Numbered from the stretch's first letter, positions 17,644 through 27,036 are shown. The stretch is DNA of 64,000 bases from Oharaeibacter diazotrophicus (GCF_004362745.1 NZ_SNXY01000007.1:620001-684000); one strand, 5' to 3'. Made by a program: numbers and translations. The notes: a model not told the origin generated them from the letters alone.

Positions 17644-18467
17644 CCGCCATGTTCTCCGTTGCCGCCACCGAGCTCCGCCTCGCGGCGCGCAACCGCTGGA
17701 TCCTGCTGGCGACGCTGGTGCTGGCGCTGTTCTCGCTGGCGCTCGCCTTCCTCGGCGCCGGCCCGAGCGGCGTGCTGAAGGCCGACCCGCTGCTGCCGAC
17801 CGCCGCCGCGCTCGCCACGCTGACCGTCTATCTCGTGCCGCTGATCGCGCTGCTCCTGACCTACGACACCGTCGCCGGCGAGGTCGAGCGCGGCACGCTC
17901 GCCCTGGTGCTGGCAACGCCGGTGCGCCGCGGCGAACTGCTGGTGGCCAAGGCCGCGGCCCACGTCGTCGTCGTCGCGGTCGCCGTCGTGGTCGGCTTCG
18001 GCGTCGCCGCCGCGGCGATGGTCGCCGTCCACGGCGCGACGCCCGCCGGCCTCGCCGCTTGGGGCCGCCTCGTCGGCACCGCGATCCTGCTCGGCGCGGT
18101 CTTCGTCGGCGCGGGCACCGCGATCTCGGCGACCGCGCGCCAGACCGGCACGGCCGCGGCGCTGGCGATCGGGGTCTGGCTGGTGGTGGTCGTGCTCTAC
18201 GACCTCGCCCTCCTCGGCGGCCTGATCGCGGCCGGCGACGGCGTCTTCGCCAGGAGCGTCTTCCCCTGGCTGGTGCTCGCCAACCCCGGCGACGCCTTCC
18301 GCCTCTACAACCTCGCCGGCCTCGGCGGCGACGTGCCGGTCGCCGGTCTCGACGGCCTCGCCGCCACCATGCCGTTCCCGCCCGCCGCCGCGCTCGCGAC
18401 CCTCGCCCTCTGGGGCGCCGCCGCGCTCGGTCTCGCCTTCGACGCCTTCCGCAGGATCACGCCATGA
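17640..18467 (+). CDS. nosY: NosY, ABC-2 type permease of the nos assembly transporter
   Basis: 275-residue integral membrane protein with about six hydrophobic segments, partner of NosF and NosD. Landmarks are LLLTYDTVAGEVERGTLALVLATPVRR after the second segment, the coupling region typical of ABC-2 permeases, and the LANPGDAFRLYNLAGLGG periplasmic loop near residue 215. It starts at GTG 17640, overlapping the nosF stop as GTGA; an in-frame ATG nine bases on is the alternative. It ends overlapping nosL by ATGA. Confidence 0.92.
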   Translation: MTAMFSVAATELRLAARNRWILLATLVLALFSLALAFLGAGPSGVLKADPLLPTAAALATLTVYLVPLIALLLTYDTVAGEVERGTLALVLATPVRRGELLVAKAAAHVVVVAVAVVVGFGVAAAAMVAVHGATPAGLAAWGRLVGTAILLGAVFVGAGTAISATARQTGTAAALAIGVWLVVVVLYDLALLGGLIAAGDGVFARSVFPWLVLANPGDAFRLYNLAGLGGDVPVAGLDGLAATMPFPPAAALATLALWGAAALGLAFDAFRRITP

Positions 18468-19003
18468 GACGCCTCCTCCGCTCGCTCGCGCTCCTCGCCC
18501 CGCTCGTGCTCGCCGCCTGCGGCGAGGACGCCGGCCCGGCCAAACCCGCCGCCGTCGAGATGACCGACGAGGCGCTCGGCTACTATTGCCAGATGTACCT
18601 CGCCGACCACCCTGGCCCGAAGGCCCAGGTGATCGTCCGCGGCCAGGACCAGCCGCTGTGGTTCACCCAGGTCAGCGACGCCGTCGCCTACCTGAAGGGC
18701 GCCGAGCGCGTCGGCGACACCGCGGCGGTCTACGTCAGCGACATGGCCGCCGCCGCGTCCTGGGCCGAGCCCGGCCGGGGCAACTGGATCGACGCCGACG
18801 GCGCCGTCTTCGTGATCGAGAGCCGACGGCCCGGCGGCATGGGCACGCCCGAGGCGATCCCGTTCGGCAGCCGCGGCGCCGCCGACCGCTTCGTCGCCGA
18901 GAACGGCGGCCGCGCCGTCGCGCTCGCCGAGATTCCGGTCGCCTACGTCCGCCCCGGCGACGCCGGTGTCCCCGCCCACGGCGACATGTCGGCGATGAAC
19001 TGA
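18464..19003 (+). CDS. nosL: NosL, copper-binding lipoprotein
   Basis: 179-residue outer-face lipoprotein delivering Cu(I) to apo-NosZ or to the NosDFY complex. The lipobox is LVLAAC at about residues 15-20. The copper-binding region CQMYLADHPGPKAQV (Cys, Met and His close together) follows, then YVSDMAAAASWAEPG and a Met/His-bearing tail (AHGDMSAMN). Its length and the order nosY-nosL-nosX match alphaproteobacterial nos operons. The ATG at 18464 overlaps the nosY stop. Confidence 0.93.
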   Translation: MRRLLRSLALLAPLVLAACGEDAGPAKPAAVEMTDEALGYYCQMYLADHPGPKAQVIVRGQDQPLWFTQVSDAVAYLKGAERVGDTAAVYVSDMAAAASWAEPGRGNWIDADGAVFVIESRRPGGMGTPEAIPFGSRGAADRFVAENGGRAVALAEIPVAYVRPGDAGVPAHGDMSAMN

Positions 19004-19011
19004 GGTCCGCC

Positions 19012-19947
19012 ATGACGTCCCCCGCGCCCACCCGCCGCCGCGTCCTCTTCGTCGGCGCGACCCTCCTCGGCGCCGCCGTCCTCGGCGGGCCGGTCGCTGC
19101 CGCGCCGGTGCAGCGCTGGCGCGGCGTCGCGCTCGGCGCCGGTTGCACCATCGAGCTCGTCGGCGCCCGGGACGACGCCGTCTTCGCCGACGTCGAGGCC
19201 GAGATCCGCCGGCTCGAGGCGATCTTCGGCCTGTACCGGGCCGACGGCCAACTCGTCCGCCTCAACCGCGACGGCGTGCTCGCCGATCCCGCGCCCGAAC
19301 TGGTCGAACTGCTCGCACTCGCCGGCACCGTCCACGCCGCCACCGGCGGCCTGTTCGACCCCACCGTCCAGCCGCTGTTCGACCTCTACGCCCGCCACTT
19401 CGCCGCCCCCGGCGCCGATCCCGCCGGACCGTCGCGCGCCGCCGTCGCCGCCGCGCTCGCCCGGGTCGGCTTTTCCGGCGTCGAGATCGCCGCCGACCGG
19501 ATCCGCCTCGCCCGCCCGGGCATGGCGCTGACGCTGAACGGCATCGCCCAGGGCTTCGTCACCGACCGCGTCGCCGCGCGCCTCGCCGCCCATGGCTACG
19601 GCGACATGCTGCTCGACGTCGGCGAGATCCGCGCCGCCGGCTCGCGCGCCCCCGCCGGCGACGGCTGGACCGTCGGCGTCGACCGCGGCGGGCGCCGCGA
19701 CCACGTCCGCCTCCGCGACGAGGCGATCGCGACCTCCGCCCCGCTCGGCACCGTGCTCGATCCCGCCGGCCGGTTCGGCCACGTCTTCGATCCCCGCCGC
19801 GGCTGGACCGGCGGCGCCCGCCGCGCCGCCAGCGTGATCGCGCCGACCGCGGCCCTCGCCGACGCCGTCTCGACCGCCGCGGTGCTGATGGACGACGCCG
19901 ACCTTTCCGGCCTCGCCCGCCTCGGCGTCCGCGTCCTGCCCGGCTGA
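19012..19947 (+). CDS. nosX: NosX, ApbE-type FMN transferase for NosR
   Basis: 311-residue exported flavin transferase of the ApbE/NosX family that attaches FMN covalently to NosR. A twin-arginine-like start (TRRRVLFVGATLLGAAVLG) precedes the mature domain. ApbE motifs: GAGCTIELVG at the start, LEAIFGLYRADGQLVRLN, LTLNGIAQGFVTDRVA (nucleotide and Mg site) and HVFDPRRGW with the late Asp-containing ALADAVSTA. It ends the nos operon; a weak GC hairpin follows at 19949-19964. Confidence 0.92.
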   Translation: MTSPAPTRRRVLFVGATLLGAAVLGGPVAAAPVQRWRGVALGAGCTIELVGARDDAVFADVEAEIRRLEAIFGLYRADGQLVRLNRDGVLADPAPELVELLALAGTVHAATGGLFDPTVQPLFDLYARHFAAPGADPAGPSRAAVAAALARVGFSGVEIAADRIRLARPGMALTLNGIAQGFVTDRVAARLAAHGYGDMLLDVGEIRAAGSRAPAGDGWTVGVDRGGRRDHVRLRDEAIATSAPLGTVLDPAGRFGHVFDPRRGWTGGARRAASVIAPTAALADAVSTAAVLMDDADLSGLARLGVRVLPG

Positions 19948-19948
19948 T

Positions 19949-19964
19949 CCGGCCGCCCGGCCGG
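19949..19964 (+). terminator. Hairpin after nosX
   Basis: CCGGCC-gccc-GGCCGG two bases after the nosX stop, without a T-tract. A weak candidate for the end of the nos transcript. The rest of the gap to 20229 is unusually AT-rich for this window (about 20020-20110, including an 11-base palindrome at 20041-20051) and probably holds the promoter of the next gene. Confidence 0.35.
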
Positions 19965-20229
19965 GTGCGAAACGGTCGTCCGACGGAGCGAGATTCGGCG
20001 CGCGTCCGGACCTGCCGGATCCTGCCCTTCGAAAGGCTTATCGATAATCGAAAGTATTACGGCTTGAACAAAACTTTAAGTAAAATCCCTGAGCATGACG
20101 AGGATACCACCTAGGACGATCGTCTGTTGTGTGTGCCATTTCAAGTGGTCGCCGGGGTGGAGGAGACCCTCGTCCGCGCGTCACCGTTCTCGCGGACCGG
20201 AGATCGACCGGTAGGGGAGAACCGTCGGC

Positions 20230-21030
20230 ATGCCGCTCCTGAACTGTCTGGTGATCGACGACTCGGGCATCGTGCGCGGGCAACTGCGCGAGGGCATCTG
20301 CTCGGTCCTGCCCGACTGCCATGTGTTCGAGGTCGAGGGCGCGCTCGAAGGCGCGCGCTTCCTCAGCCGCTTCGTCCCCGAGGTGGTCTTCCTCGATCTC
20401 AACATGCCGGGCGTCGGCGGGATCGAGTTCCTGGACGGGCTCGACCGGATCCTCGCCGGCCGCAAGCGCCCGATCATCGTGTCCATCACCGCCGAGATCA
20501 ACGCGGTCACCCTGAAGGCGCTGCAGGATCGGGGCGCCTACGACCTGCTGCCCAAGCCCTTCGACAAGATCGCGATCGCCACCGTGCTGTTGCGGCTCGT
20601 GCAGATGACCCGCATGCGCCGGGTGCTCGTGGTCGACGACAGCGCGACGGTGCGCCAGGTGGTCCGCAAGATCGTCCAGCGCAGCCGCTTCAACCTCCAC
20701 GTCGACGAGGCCGCCTGCGCGGAGGACGCTTATCGCCTGTTCCGAGGCCAGGGCTTCGACCTCGCCTTCATCGACATGTTCATGCCCGACGTGGACGGTC
20801 TGGAGGTCGCCGGCGAGATCCTCTACACGCGCCAGGGCGTGCACATCGTGATGATGTCGGGCGACGCCGACGAGTCGCGGCGGCGGGCCGCCGCCCACAT
20901 CGGCGTGCAGCACTTCCTGAAGAAGCCCTTCTATCCGGCCCAGGTCGACAGCGTCCTGCACGCTCTCTACGACATGAACGACGCGCAGTTCCTCGAAGCG
21001 GCCCGCCACGAGGTCTTCACCCAGATCTAG
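20230..21030 (+). CDS. Tandem receiver-domain response regulator without output domain
   Basis: 266-residue cytosolic protein made of two CheY-like receivers. Domain 1 (about 5-122) has the acidic pair in VIDDSG, phospho-acceptor Asp56 (FLDLNMPG) and the Lys in LLPKPF. Domain 2 (about 131-250) has VVDDSA, Asp182 ([11 protein letters not shown]) and FLKKPF. Both look phosphorylatable. There is no DNA-binding, kinase or GGDEF domain, so it probably acts by protein-protein contact or as a phosphate relay or sink. No kinase is adjacent on this strand; mxaY is the nearest, 1.7 kb away. Link to it is speculative. Confidence 0.85.
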
Positions 21031-21123
21031 CGCCGTGTCGGCGATGCGGATCGCGCAACGCCGCCCGCGTCCGGACGCCCGACACCGGCTCGCTGCGCCT
21101 TCTCGTCACGCCACGATCCGATC

Positions 21124-21137
21124 GGGAACTAGTTCCC
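21124..21137. promoter_or_regulatory. Perfect 14-bp palindrome GGGAACTAGTTCCC
   Basis: Lies 78 bases before the TraB/GumN-type gene. It shares the arrangement GGGAA-N4-TTCCC with the inverted repeat in the mxaF promoter region (24918-24935), including the CTA that follows the left arm. A binding site for a dimeric regulator is plausible; not proven. Confidence 0.4.
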
Positions 21138-21214
21138 TGGCGGGTTCGTCACGTCGCCGCCACCATGGCCGTCGGCACCGGCGCGGCGCGCGCCAGCGGG
21201 CGGGGAGGGCGCGG

Positions 21215-22096
21215 ATGCGGAGCTTCGGGACCGGATTCGGCGTCGTCGCGGCCCTTGCCGCCTCCTTCTTCACCGCGACGGCCGCCCCGGCCTCGGCCGC
21301 CCCGCCGCTCTGGGTGCTCTCGGACGAGGATTCCACCGTCTACCTCTTCGGTACCCTGCACGCGACGAAGCCCGACGATCCCTGGTGGACGCCGGAGATC
21401 GCCGGCGCGCTCGCGCGCAGCCATTCGCTGTGGCTCGAGAGCGAATCCGAGAGCGGCGACGGCGGCCTCGTCCGCAGGCTCGGCCTGTCGCCGGACGAAC
21501 CGCTCGCCGCCCGCCTCGACCCGGACCTGCTCGAGGCCGCCGCCAACGTCGCGCTCGCCTACGGTATCCCCTTCGCGCGCATCGACCCGATGCGGCCCTG
21601 GCTCGCGACCGCCACCATCGGCGCCGCCGCCGTCCGCCGCGACGGCTTCGATGGCACCGCCGCCGACATCGCGCTCGCCCGCGAAGCGGCGGCGCGTGGC
21701 ATCGCCGTCGCCGGCTTCGACCCGCCCGACACGCCGGTCCGCCTGTTCGCCTCGCTGGCGCCCGACGAGGAGGTCGACCTCTTGCGCGCCGTCGTCGAGG
21801 ACCTCTCGGCCGGCCGTTTCGAGCACCGCGACCTGCACGACGCCTGGCTCGCCGGCGACGTCGCTGCGATCGAGCGCGTGCTCACCGGCTACGAGCGTCC
21901 GGGCGGCGACGCGCTGCACCGCGTCCTGATCCGCGGCCGCACCGCCGGCTGGATCCCGCGCATCGAGCAGTTGCTGCTCGGCGCCGGCACCCATTTCGTC
22001 GCGGTCGGGGTGCTGCACGTGGTCGGCGACGACGGCGTCGTCGCGCTGCTGCGCCGCCACGGCCACACGGTGCGCCGGGTCGAGCCGGCGCCGTGA
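21215..22096 (+). CDS. TraB/GumN family protein, exported
   Basis: 293-residue protein with a signal peptide ([20 protein letters not shown]). It shows the TraB/GumN pattern: [23 protein letters not shown] near the mature N-terminus with the Gly-Thr-Leu-His motif, LWLESESE (Glu) and C-terminal [24 protein letters not shown] with the conserved His residues. Related proteins are proposed metal-dependent peptidases; no activity is assigned here. ATG 21215 follows GGGGAGGG. It is convergent with mxaX with only 15 bases between the stops, over a 9-bp hairpin. Confidence 0.8.
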
Positions 22097-22100
22097 CCGG

Positions 22101-22123
22101 CGGCGGGCCGATCAGGCCCGCCG
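22101..22123. terminator. Bidirectional hairpin between the TraB/GumN gene and mxaX
   Basis: Perfect 9-bp stem (22101-22109 with 22115-22123), 5-base loop, overlapping the mxaX stop codon. It could serve both convergent transcripts; no T-tract on either side. Confidence 0.5.
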
Positions 22124-22756
22124 GCTGCGCTGCGAGGTCCGCTCGATCGCCTTGACCACCAGTTCCGGCAGCGTCTCGGCGTCGAGCTTCGACTTCAGGA
22201 TCGAGGAGACGTTGGCGACGGTCTTGTAGCTGATGCCGAGTTCCTCGGCGATCTCGCCGTAGGAGCGGCCCTCGGCGAGCAGGGTCAGGATCTCCTGTTC
22301 GCGGCGGGTGAAGTCCTTGAGCTCGATCCGCGCCGCCGGCTCCGGCGCCAGCGCCACCTGCAGCGCGAGGTCGCCGGTGAGGTAGCGCACGCCGCGCCGG
22401 ACCCGGTCGACCGCGGTCAGGATCTCGGTCGGCGGGGCGTCCTTGTGGACGTAGCCGGTGGCACCGGCGGCGAGCGCCTTGCGCACCACCGAGGGCTCGC
22501 CGTGCATGCTGAAGACCAGGATCGGCAGCGTCCGGTCGATCGCCCTCAGCCGGCGCACGAAGGAGAGGCCGGCGAGGGTGCGGTTGGGCATGCCGATGTC
22601 GACGATGATCACGTCGGGGCGCTGGCGTCGCCACGCCCGGAACGCCTGCGGGAAGCGCTCGGCGACCTCGACGGCGCAGGCGCCGTGTTCCTCCATCAGC
22701 CGGCGGCAGCCCTGGAGCACGATGGGGTGGTCGTCGACGATCAGGACGCGGGTCAA
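22112..22756 (-). CDS. mxaX: LuxR/NarL-type response regulator, MxaX-like
   Basis: 214-residue response regulator. The receiver domain (1-120) has VDDHP, phospho-acceptor Asp53 (IIVDIGMPN) and the Lys in GYVHKDAPP. A LuxR-type helix-turn-helix follows at about 148-205 (FTRREQEILTLLAEGRSYGEI, then LGISYKTVANVSSILKSK). It overlaps the kinase gene upstream by four bases. In Paracoccus, moxZYX/mxaZYX lie upstream of and opposite to mxaF and control it; the same three-gene layout here supports the name. It likely activates the divergent mxaF promoter. Confidence 0.75.
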   Translation of the reverse strand: MTRVLIVDDHPIVLQGCRRLMEEHGACAVEVAERFPQAFRAWRRQRPDVIIVDIGMPNRTLAGLSFVRRLRAIDRTLPILVFSMHGEPSVVRKALAAGATGYVHKDAPPTEILTAVDRVRRGVRYLTGDLALQVALAPEPAARIELKDFTRREQEILTLLAEGRSYGEIAEELGISYKTVANVSSILKSKLDAETLPELVVKAIERTSQRSRRA

Positions 22757-24195
22757 GGCTGGATCTCGGTGTTGTCGGAGGTGAAGGCGATGCGCCGCTC
22801 GATCGGCAGACGGATCGAGGTGACGGTGCGGCCGGCGGACTGGCGCGGACCCGCCCAGACGCCGCCGAGGGCACGCGCCCGTTCGGCGATGCCGGCGAGG
22901 CCGTAGCCGGCCTTCGGCGCGGGGGCGGCCGGTCCGGCGCCGTCGTCGGTGACTGTGACGGCGAGCACCGCGCCCTCGTCGACCACGGCGACGCGCACGG
23001 TGGCGGCGTCGCCGTGCCGCATGGCGTTGAGCACGCTCTCCTGGACGAAGCGGTAGACCGTGATGTCGGCGGCCTCGCCGTAGGAGACGTCGGGGATGCG
23101 CGCGGCGAGGGCGATGTCCGAGCGGTCCGACAGTCGGCCGAGGCCGGCGACGAGGTCGTCGAGCAGTTCGCGCAGCGTCGCTTCGCCGAGCGACATCGGC
23201 CGGAGCGTCGAGATGATCCGCCGGGTGCGCGCCTGGATCGCCTGGGCGAGGTCGATCAGCGCGTCGACGCCGTCGGGACCGGCCGCCTCGCCCGCCGCCG
23301 GGCGCGGCAGCTTGGCCGCGGCGGCGCGCAGACCGAACAGGTAGGGGCCGAGTTCGTCGTGGAGGTCGAGCGCGATCGCCTTGCGCTCGTCGTCCTGCAC
23401 GGTGAGCAGCCGGCGGGCGAGATCGCGGTTCTCGGCCTCGCGCGCGGCGAGGGCGCCGGCGAGGTCGTTGAAACGGCCGGCGATGGCGGCGAGTTCGGGG
23501 ATCCCCGGCGCCTCGACCCTGGTGTCGAGCCGGCCGCCGGCGAGCCGGTCGAGCCCTTCCGTGACCCGGTGGATGCGCGCGAACAGGTGGTTGAGCACCA
23601 GCGTCAGCAGGCCCGTCAGCAGCACGGAATAGCCGATCAGCAGCGGCACGATGAAGCGGAAGTCCTGCCAGACCTCGGTGATCTCGTCGTGCGGCTCGCT
23701 CTCCAGCACGATGGTCGCGGTCTGGCCCGATTTGAACACCAGTGGGATCTCCTCGCGCAGCGGCGGCATCGCCAGGAGCGCCACGAACCAGTCCGGCGGC
23801 TCGGCCTCCTCGTCGTCCCGCGGCACGGCCGGGCCGCGCGGCGGCACCACGCGCCCGGCGCCGTCGATGGCGATCGCCCGGACGTGGCGGGTGCGGCCGT
23901 CCTCGAGACCGAGGTTGGCGAGGTAGTTGTCGGGGAAATAGGCCTGTTCGATCTCGGTCTTGCGGGAGGCGAGGTAGCGCAGCGCCACCGCGAAGGACGA
24001 GCGCACCTCCTCGGCCACCGCCACCCGGGCGTTGAGGACCAGACCGCCGGCGACCAGCAGCGCCAGCGAGGCGGCGATGCCGGCGAAAGCGAGCAGCATG
24101 CGGTCGCGGAAGGACAGGGCCGGCAGCAGCCGGCGCCAGGTCGCCGCCACCGCGGTCGGGCGTCGGGCCGGGATCGGATCGGTGATGCCGCTCAT
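22753..24195 (-). CDS. mxaY: Sensor histidine kinase, MxaY-like
   Basis: 480-residue membrane sensor. Membrane segments at about 34-55 and 181-203 enclose a periplasmic domain of the LapD/MoxY-N kind. A HAMP-like linker follows, then a HisKA_3 dimerisation domain with phospho-acceptor His279 (ALDLHDELGPYLFG) and an HATPase domain (VQESVLNAMRHG, TDDGAGPA, GYGLAGIAERA). The start at 24195 overlaps the upstream lipoprotein stop as ATGA. Its cognate regulator is the coupled mxaX. The signal is unknown; methanol, formaldehyde or dehydrogenase state are candidates from the Paracoccus model. Confidence 0.78.
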   Translation of the reverse strand: MSGITDPIPARRPTAVAATWRRLLPALSFRDRMLLAFAGIAASLALLVAGGLVLNARVAVAEEVRSSFAVALRYLASRKTEIEQAYFPDNYLANLGLEDGRTRHVRAIAIDGAGRVVPPRGPAVPRDDEEAEPPDWFVALLAMPPLREEIPLVFKSGQTATIVLESEPHDEITEVWQDFRFIVPLLIGYSVLLTGLLTLVLNHLFARIHRVTEGLDRLAGGRLDTRVEAPGIPELAAIAGRFNDLAGALAAREAENRDLARRLLTVQDDERKAIALDLHDELGPYLFGLRAAAAKLPRPAAGEAAGPDGVDALIDLAQAIQARTRRIISTLRPMSLGEATLRELLDDLVAGLGRLSDRSDIALAARIPDVSYGEAADITVYRFVQESVLNAMRHGDAATVRVAVVDEGAVLAVTVTDDGAGPAAPAPKAGYGLAGIAERARALGGVWAGPRQSAGRTVTSIRLPIERRIAFTSDNTEIQP

Positions 24196-24719
24196 GGGCG
24201 GGCTCCTCCGAATCGGGTGCGCAGGGTGCCGATCGCGCCCGCGTGGTCGGCGCCGTTCTCGCGCAGCACCACGTAGGCCTGAGTGAGGACGCCGAACCAT
24301 CCGGTCGGCCGGTCGCGCATCGGGAAGGTGAGGTCGGCGAGGAGGCGTTCCGGGGCGAGCGGCTCGCCGCGCTCGGCCGAGAGGTCGGCGAGCTGGGCGA
24401 CGCGGTTGGCGATCATCCGCGGCGGCTCGTGGAACTGCCGCTCGGCGGCGTCGAGCGCCGCGGCGACGGCGGCGACGCGCGCCTCGTCCGCGGCGGTTCC
24501 GCCCGCCTCGCGCCCGCGCTCGGCGAGCCAACGCTCCGGCGGGCGATCGTCGCCGCGCACCAGCCAGTCGGCGGTCTCGCCCTCCGCCCGCGTCGGCGGA
24601 TCGGCCGCGCCGCCGCGGGAGGCCGCGGGCTCGTCGCCGCATCCGGCGCAGAGCGCGAGGGCGGCGAGCGAGACGGCCAGCTTGCGTTTCGGCGGCACCG
24701 ATCGGTTCTCCTTCGTCAT
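24192..24719 (-). CDS. mxaZ: Small lipoprotein, MxaZ-like
   Basis: 175-residue predicted lipoprotein: basic start, hydrophobic stretch and lipobox ALCAGC with the lipidated Cys near residue 27. The rest is helical and charged with no enzyme motif (e.g. FHEPPRMIANRVAQLADLSAERG, PTGWFGVLTQAYVVLRENG). First gene of the leftward three-gene regulator operon and divergent from mxaF. Position and size suit MxaZ of the Paracoccus mxaZYX set; the sequence match itself could not be tested, so the symbol rests on context. Confidence 0.55.
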   Translation of the reverse strand: MTKENRSVPPKRKLAVSLAALALCAGCGDEPAASRGGAADPPTRAEGETADWLVRGDDRPPERWLAERGREAGGTAADEARVAAVAAALDAAERQFHEPPRMIANRVAQLADLSAERGEPLAPERLLADLTFPMRDRPTGWFGVLTQAYVVLRENGADHAGAIGTLRTRFGGARP

Positions 24720-25103
24720 CGTCGCGCAAGGAAAAGCATCAATCCGGAAAGCGGCGATGTCTTCGTCGGCCCTGAGAGTATCCTTTTAGCACGTGTGCCA
24801 GATGCGTCATCCGATCGCACCGTCATTACAGGGTTTTAATCCATTGATGTTGCGATGCGGGAACCTACTGATAAAGCTGATGCTCGCCGATTGCGCTTTG
24901 TTCCGGGCCGCGAGTGCCCGGGAACTACTTCCCGGATCGGCCTGGAAATCTGCTCAAGACGCGCCGCCCTGCCGGCGACATCGTCCGAGGCGGAACGGGG
25001 CACCGTCGTGCATCGGAGGAGGGGGGACCGGAGTGTCCGACCCTTGCACGGCGGGAACTGCAGACCGTTCTCGGGAGAAACGGATACCTAGCGGGGGAAA
25101 CCC
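24720..25103. promoter_or_regulatory. Divergent mxaZYX / mxaF control region
   Basis: 384 bases without a gene between divergent mxaZ and mxaF. The left two-thirds is clearly AT-richer than its surroundings. It holds a perfect inverted repeat, CCGGGAA-ctac-TTCCCGG (24918-24935), and a lone GGGAAC half-site at 24859-24864. The mxaF leader ends CGGGGGAAACCC before the ATG. Probably contains the regulated methanol dehydrogenase promoter and MxaX sites; exact promoter hexamers were not assigned. Confidence 0.6.
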
Positions 25104-26993
25104 ATGAAGCTGCTCAGGAGAACCGTGGGCGGGACGTCGCTCGTCGCCCTGCTGGCCGCCGGCATCGTCGCGGCGCAGCCGGTTTCGGCCAACGACAAGC
25201 TCGTCGAGCTCGCCAAGAGCAACGAGAACTGGGTCACGACGGGCCGTGACTACAGCGAGACCAACTACAGCCCGATGACGCAGATCAACAAGGAGAACGT
25301 CAAGCAGCTCAGGACCGCGTGGTCGTTCTCGACCGGCGTGCTGCACGGACACGAGGGAACGCCGCTGGTCGTCGACGGCGTGATGTACATCCACTCGCCG
25401 TTCCCCAACAAGACCTTCGCGATCGCCCTGGACGATCCGGGCAAGATCCTGTGGCAGCACAGCCCGAAGCAGGATCCGACCGCCCGTTCGGTCGCCTGCT
25501 GCGACGTGGTCAACCGCGGTCTGGCCTACTGGCCCGGCGACGACGAGGTCGGCCCGCTGATCCTGAAGACCCAGCTCGACGGCCACATCGTCGCCCTCGA
25601 CGCCAAGACCGGCGCCGAGCGCTGGAAGATGGAGAACTCCGACATCAAGGTCGGCTCCACGCTCACCATCGCCCCCTACGTGATCAAGGACGCCGTCCTG
25701 GTCGGATCGTCGGGTGCCGAGCTCGGCGTGCGCGGCTACGTGACGTCCTACGACGTCAAGACCGGCGCGCAGAACTGGCGCGCCTACGCCACCGGCCCGG
25801 ACGAGGAGATCCGCCTCGCCGACGACTTCAACGTCGCCAACCCGCACTACGGCCAGAAGGGCCTCGGCCTCTCCACCTGGGAGGGCGACGCCTGGAAGAT
25901 CGGCGGCGGCACCAACTGGGGCTGGTACGCCTTCGACCCGGGCACCAACCTCTTCTACTACGGCTCGGGCAACCCGGCGCCGTGGAACGAGACCATGCGT
26001 CCGGGCGACAACAAGTGGACGATGACCATCTGGGGTCGCGACGCCGACACCGGCATGGCCAAGTTCGGCTACCAGAAGACCCCGCACGACGAGTGGGACT
26101 ACGCCGGCGTCAACGTCATGATGCTCACCGAGCAGAAGGACAAGGACGGCAAGGTCCGCAAGCTGCTGACCCATCCGGACCGCAACGGCATCGTCTACAC
26201 CCTCGACCGCACCAACGGTGACCTGATCTCGGCCAACAAGCTCGACGACACGGTCAACTGGGTGAAGGAAGTCCAGCTCGCCTCCGGCCTGCCGGTGCGC
26301 GATCCGGAGTTCGCGACCCGCATGGACCACAAGGGCCGCGACATCTGCCCGTCGGCGATGGGCTACCACAACCAGGGCCACGACAGCTACGACCCCGAGC
26401 GGCAGCTGTTCTACATGGGCATCAACCACATCTGCATGGACTGGGAACCGTTCATGCTGCCCTACCGGGCCGGCCAGTTCTTCGTCGGCGCGACGCTGTG
26501 GATGTACCCGGGCCCGAAGGGTGACCGCCAGAACTACCTCGGCCTCGGTCAGGTGAAGGCGTACAACGCCATCTCCGGCGAGTACAAGTGGGAAGTCATG
26601 GAGAAGTTCGCCGCCTGGGGCGGCACCATGGCGACGGCCGGCGGCGTGGTCTTCTACGGCACGCTCGACGGCTTCATCAAGGCCCGCGACGCCGACACCG
26701 GCGAACTGCTCTGGAAGTTCAAGCTGCCGTCGGGCGTCATCGGTCATCCGATGACCTACGAGCACAAGGGCATCCAGTACGTCGCCATCAACTACGGCGT
26801 CGGCGGCTGGCCGGGCGTCGGCCTGGTGTTCGACCTCAAGGACCCGACCGCCGGTCTCGGCGCGGTGGGCGCGTTCAAGGAACTCGCCAACTACACCCAG
26901 ATGGGCGGCGGCACGATGGTGTTCTCCCTCGACGGCAAGAGCCCGTACACCGAGGACATCAACGTCGGCGAATACCAGCCCAACAAGAGCTGA
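25104..26993 (+). CDS. mxaF: Methanol dehydrogenase large subunit MxaF (PQQ-, Ca-dependent)
   Basis: 629-residue periplasmic quinoprotein oxidising methanol to formaldehyde. A signal peptide ends about residue 29 (VSAN). The eight-bladed W-motif propeller has the adjacent-cysteine disulfide (ACCD, Cys132-Cys133). Metal ligands Glu206 (SSGAELG) and Asn290 (GSGNPAPWN) and catalytic Asp332 are visible. Residue 334 is Ala in [10 protein letters not shown], where lanthanide XoxF enzymes have a second Asp, so this is the calcium type. It is followed by mxaJ, mxaG and mxaI. A strong hairpin after the gene may keep mxaF mRNA in excess. Confidence 0.97.
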   Translation: MKLLRRTVGGTSLVALLAAGIVAAQPVSANDKLVELAKSNENWVTTGRDYSETNYSPMTQINKENVKQLRTAWSFSTGVLHGHEGTPLVVDGVMYIHSPFPNKTFAIALDDPGKILWQHSPKQDPTARSVACCDVVNRGLAYWPGDDEVGPLILKTQLDGHIVALDAKTGAERWKMENSDIKVGSTLTIAPYVIKDAVLVGSSGAELGVRGYVTSYDVKTGAQNWRAYATGPDEEIRLADDFNVANPHYGQKGLGLSTWEGDAWKIGGGTNWGWYAFDPGTNLFYYGSGNPAPWNETMRPGDNKWTMTIWGRDADTGMAKFGYQKTPHDEWDYAGVNVMMLTEQKDKDGKVRKLLTHPDRNGIVYTLDRTNGDLISANKLDDTVNWVKEVQLASGLPVRDPEFATRMDHKGRDICPSAMGYHNQGHDSYDPERQLFYMGINHICMDWEPFMLPYRAGQFFVGATLWMYPGPKGDRQNYLGLGQVKAYNAISGEYKWEVMEKFAAWGGTMATAGGVVFYGTLDGFIKARDADTGELLWKFKLPSGVIGHPMTYEHKGIQYVAINYGVGGWPGVGLVFDLKDPTAGLGAVGAFKELANYTQMGGGTMVFSLDGKSPYTEDINVGEYQPNKS

Positions 26994-27006
26994 TCCGAGA
27001 CGGTCG

Positions 27007-27036
27007 CGGCCGCGCCCTCCCGCAGGGGCGCGGCCG
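27007..27036 (+). terminator. mxaF-mxaJ intercistronic hairpin
   Basis: Perfect 11-bp GC stem (27007-27017 with 27026-27036), 8-base loop, ten bases after the mxaF stop, without T-tract. Likely partial terminator or 3' stabiliser. The rest of the 162-base gap is unremarkable. Confidence 0.6.

Noticed and set aside
25104-26993. Lanthanide-dependent XoxF identity for the dehydrogenase
   Set aside because: The diagnostic second Asp is Ala334, and mxaI and the calcium-insertion genes are present, so this is MxaF.
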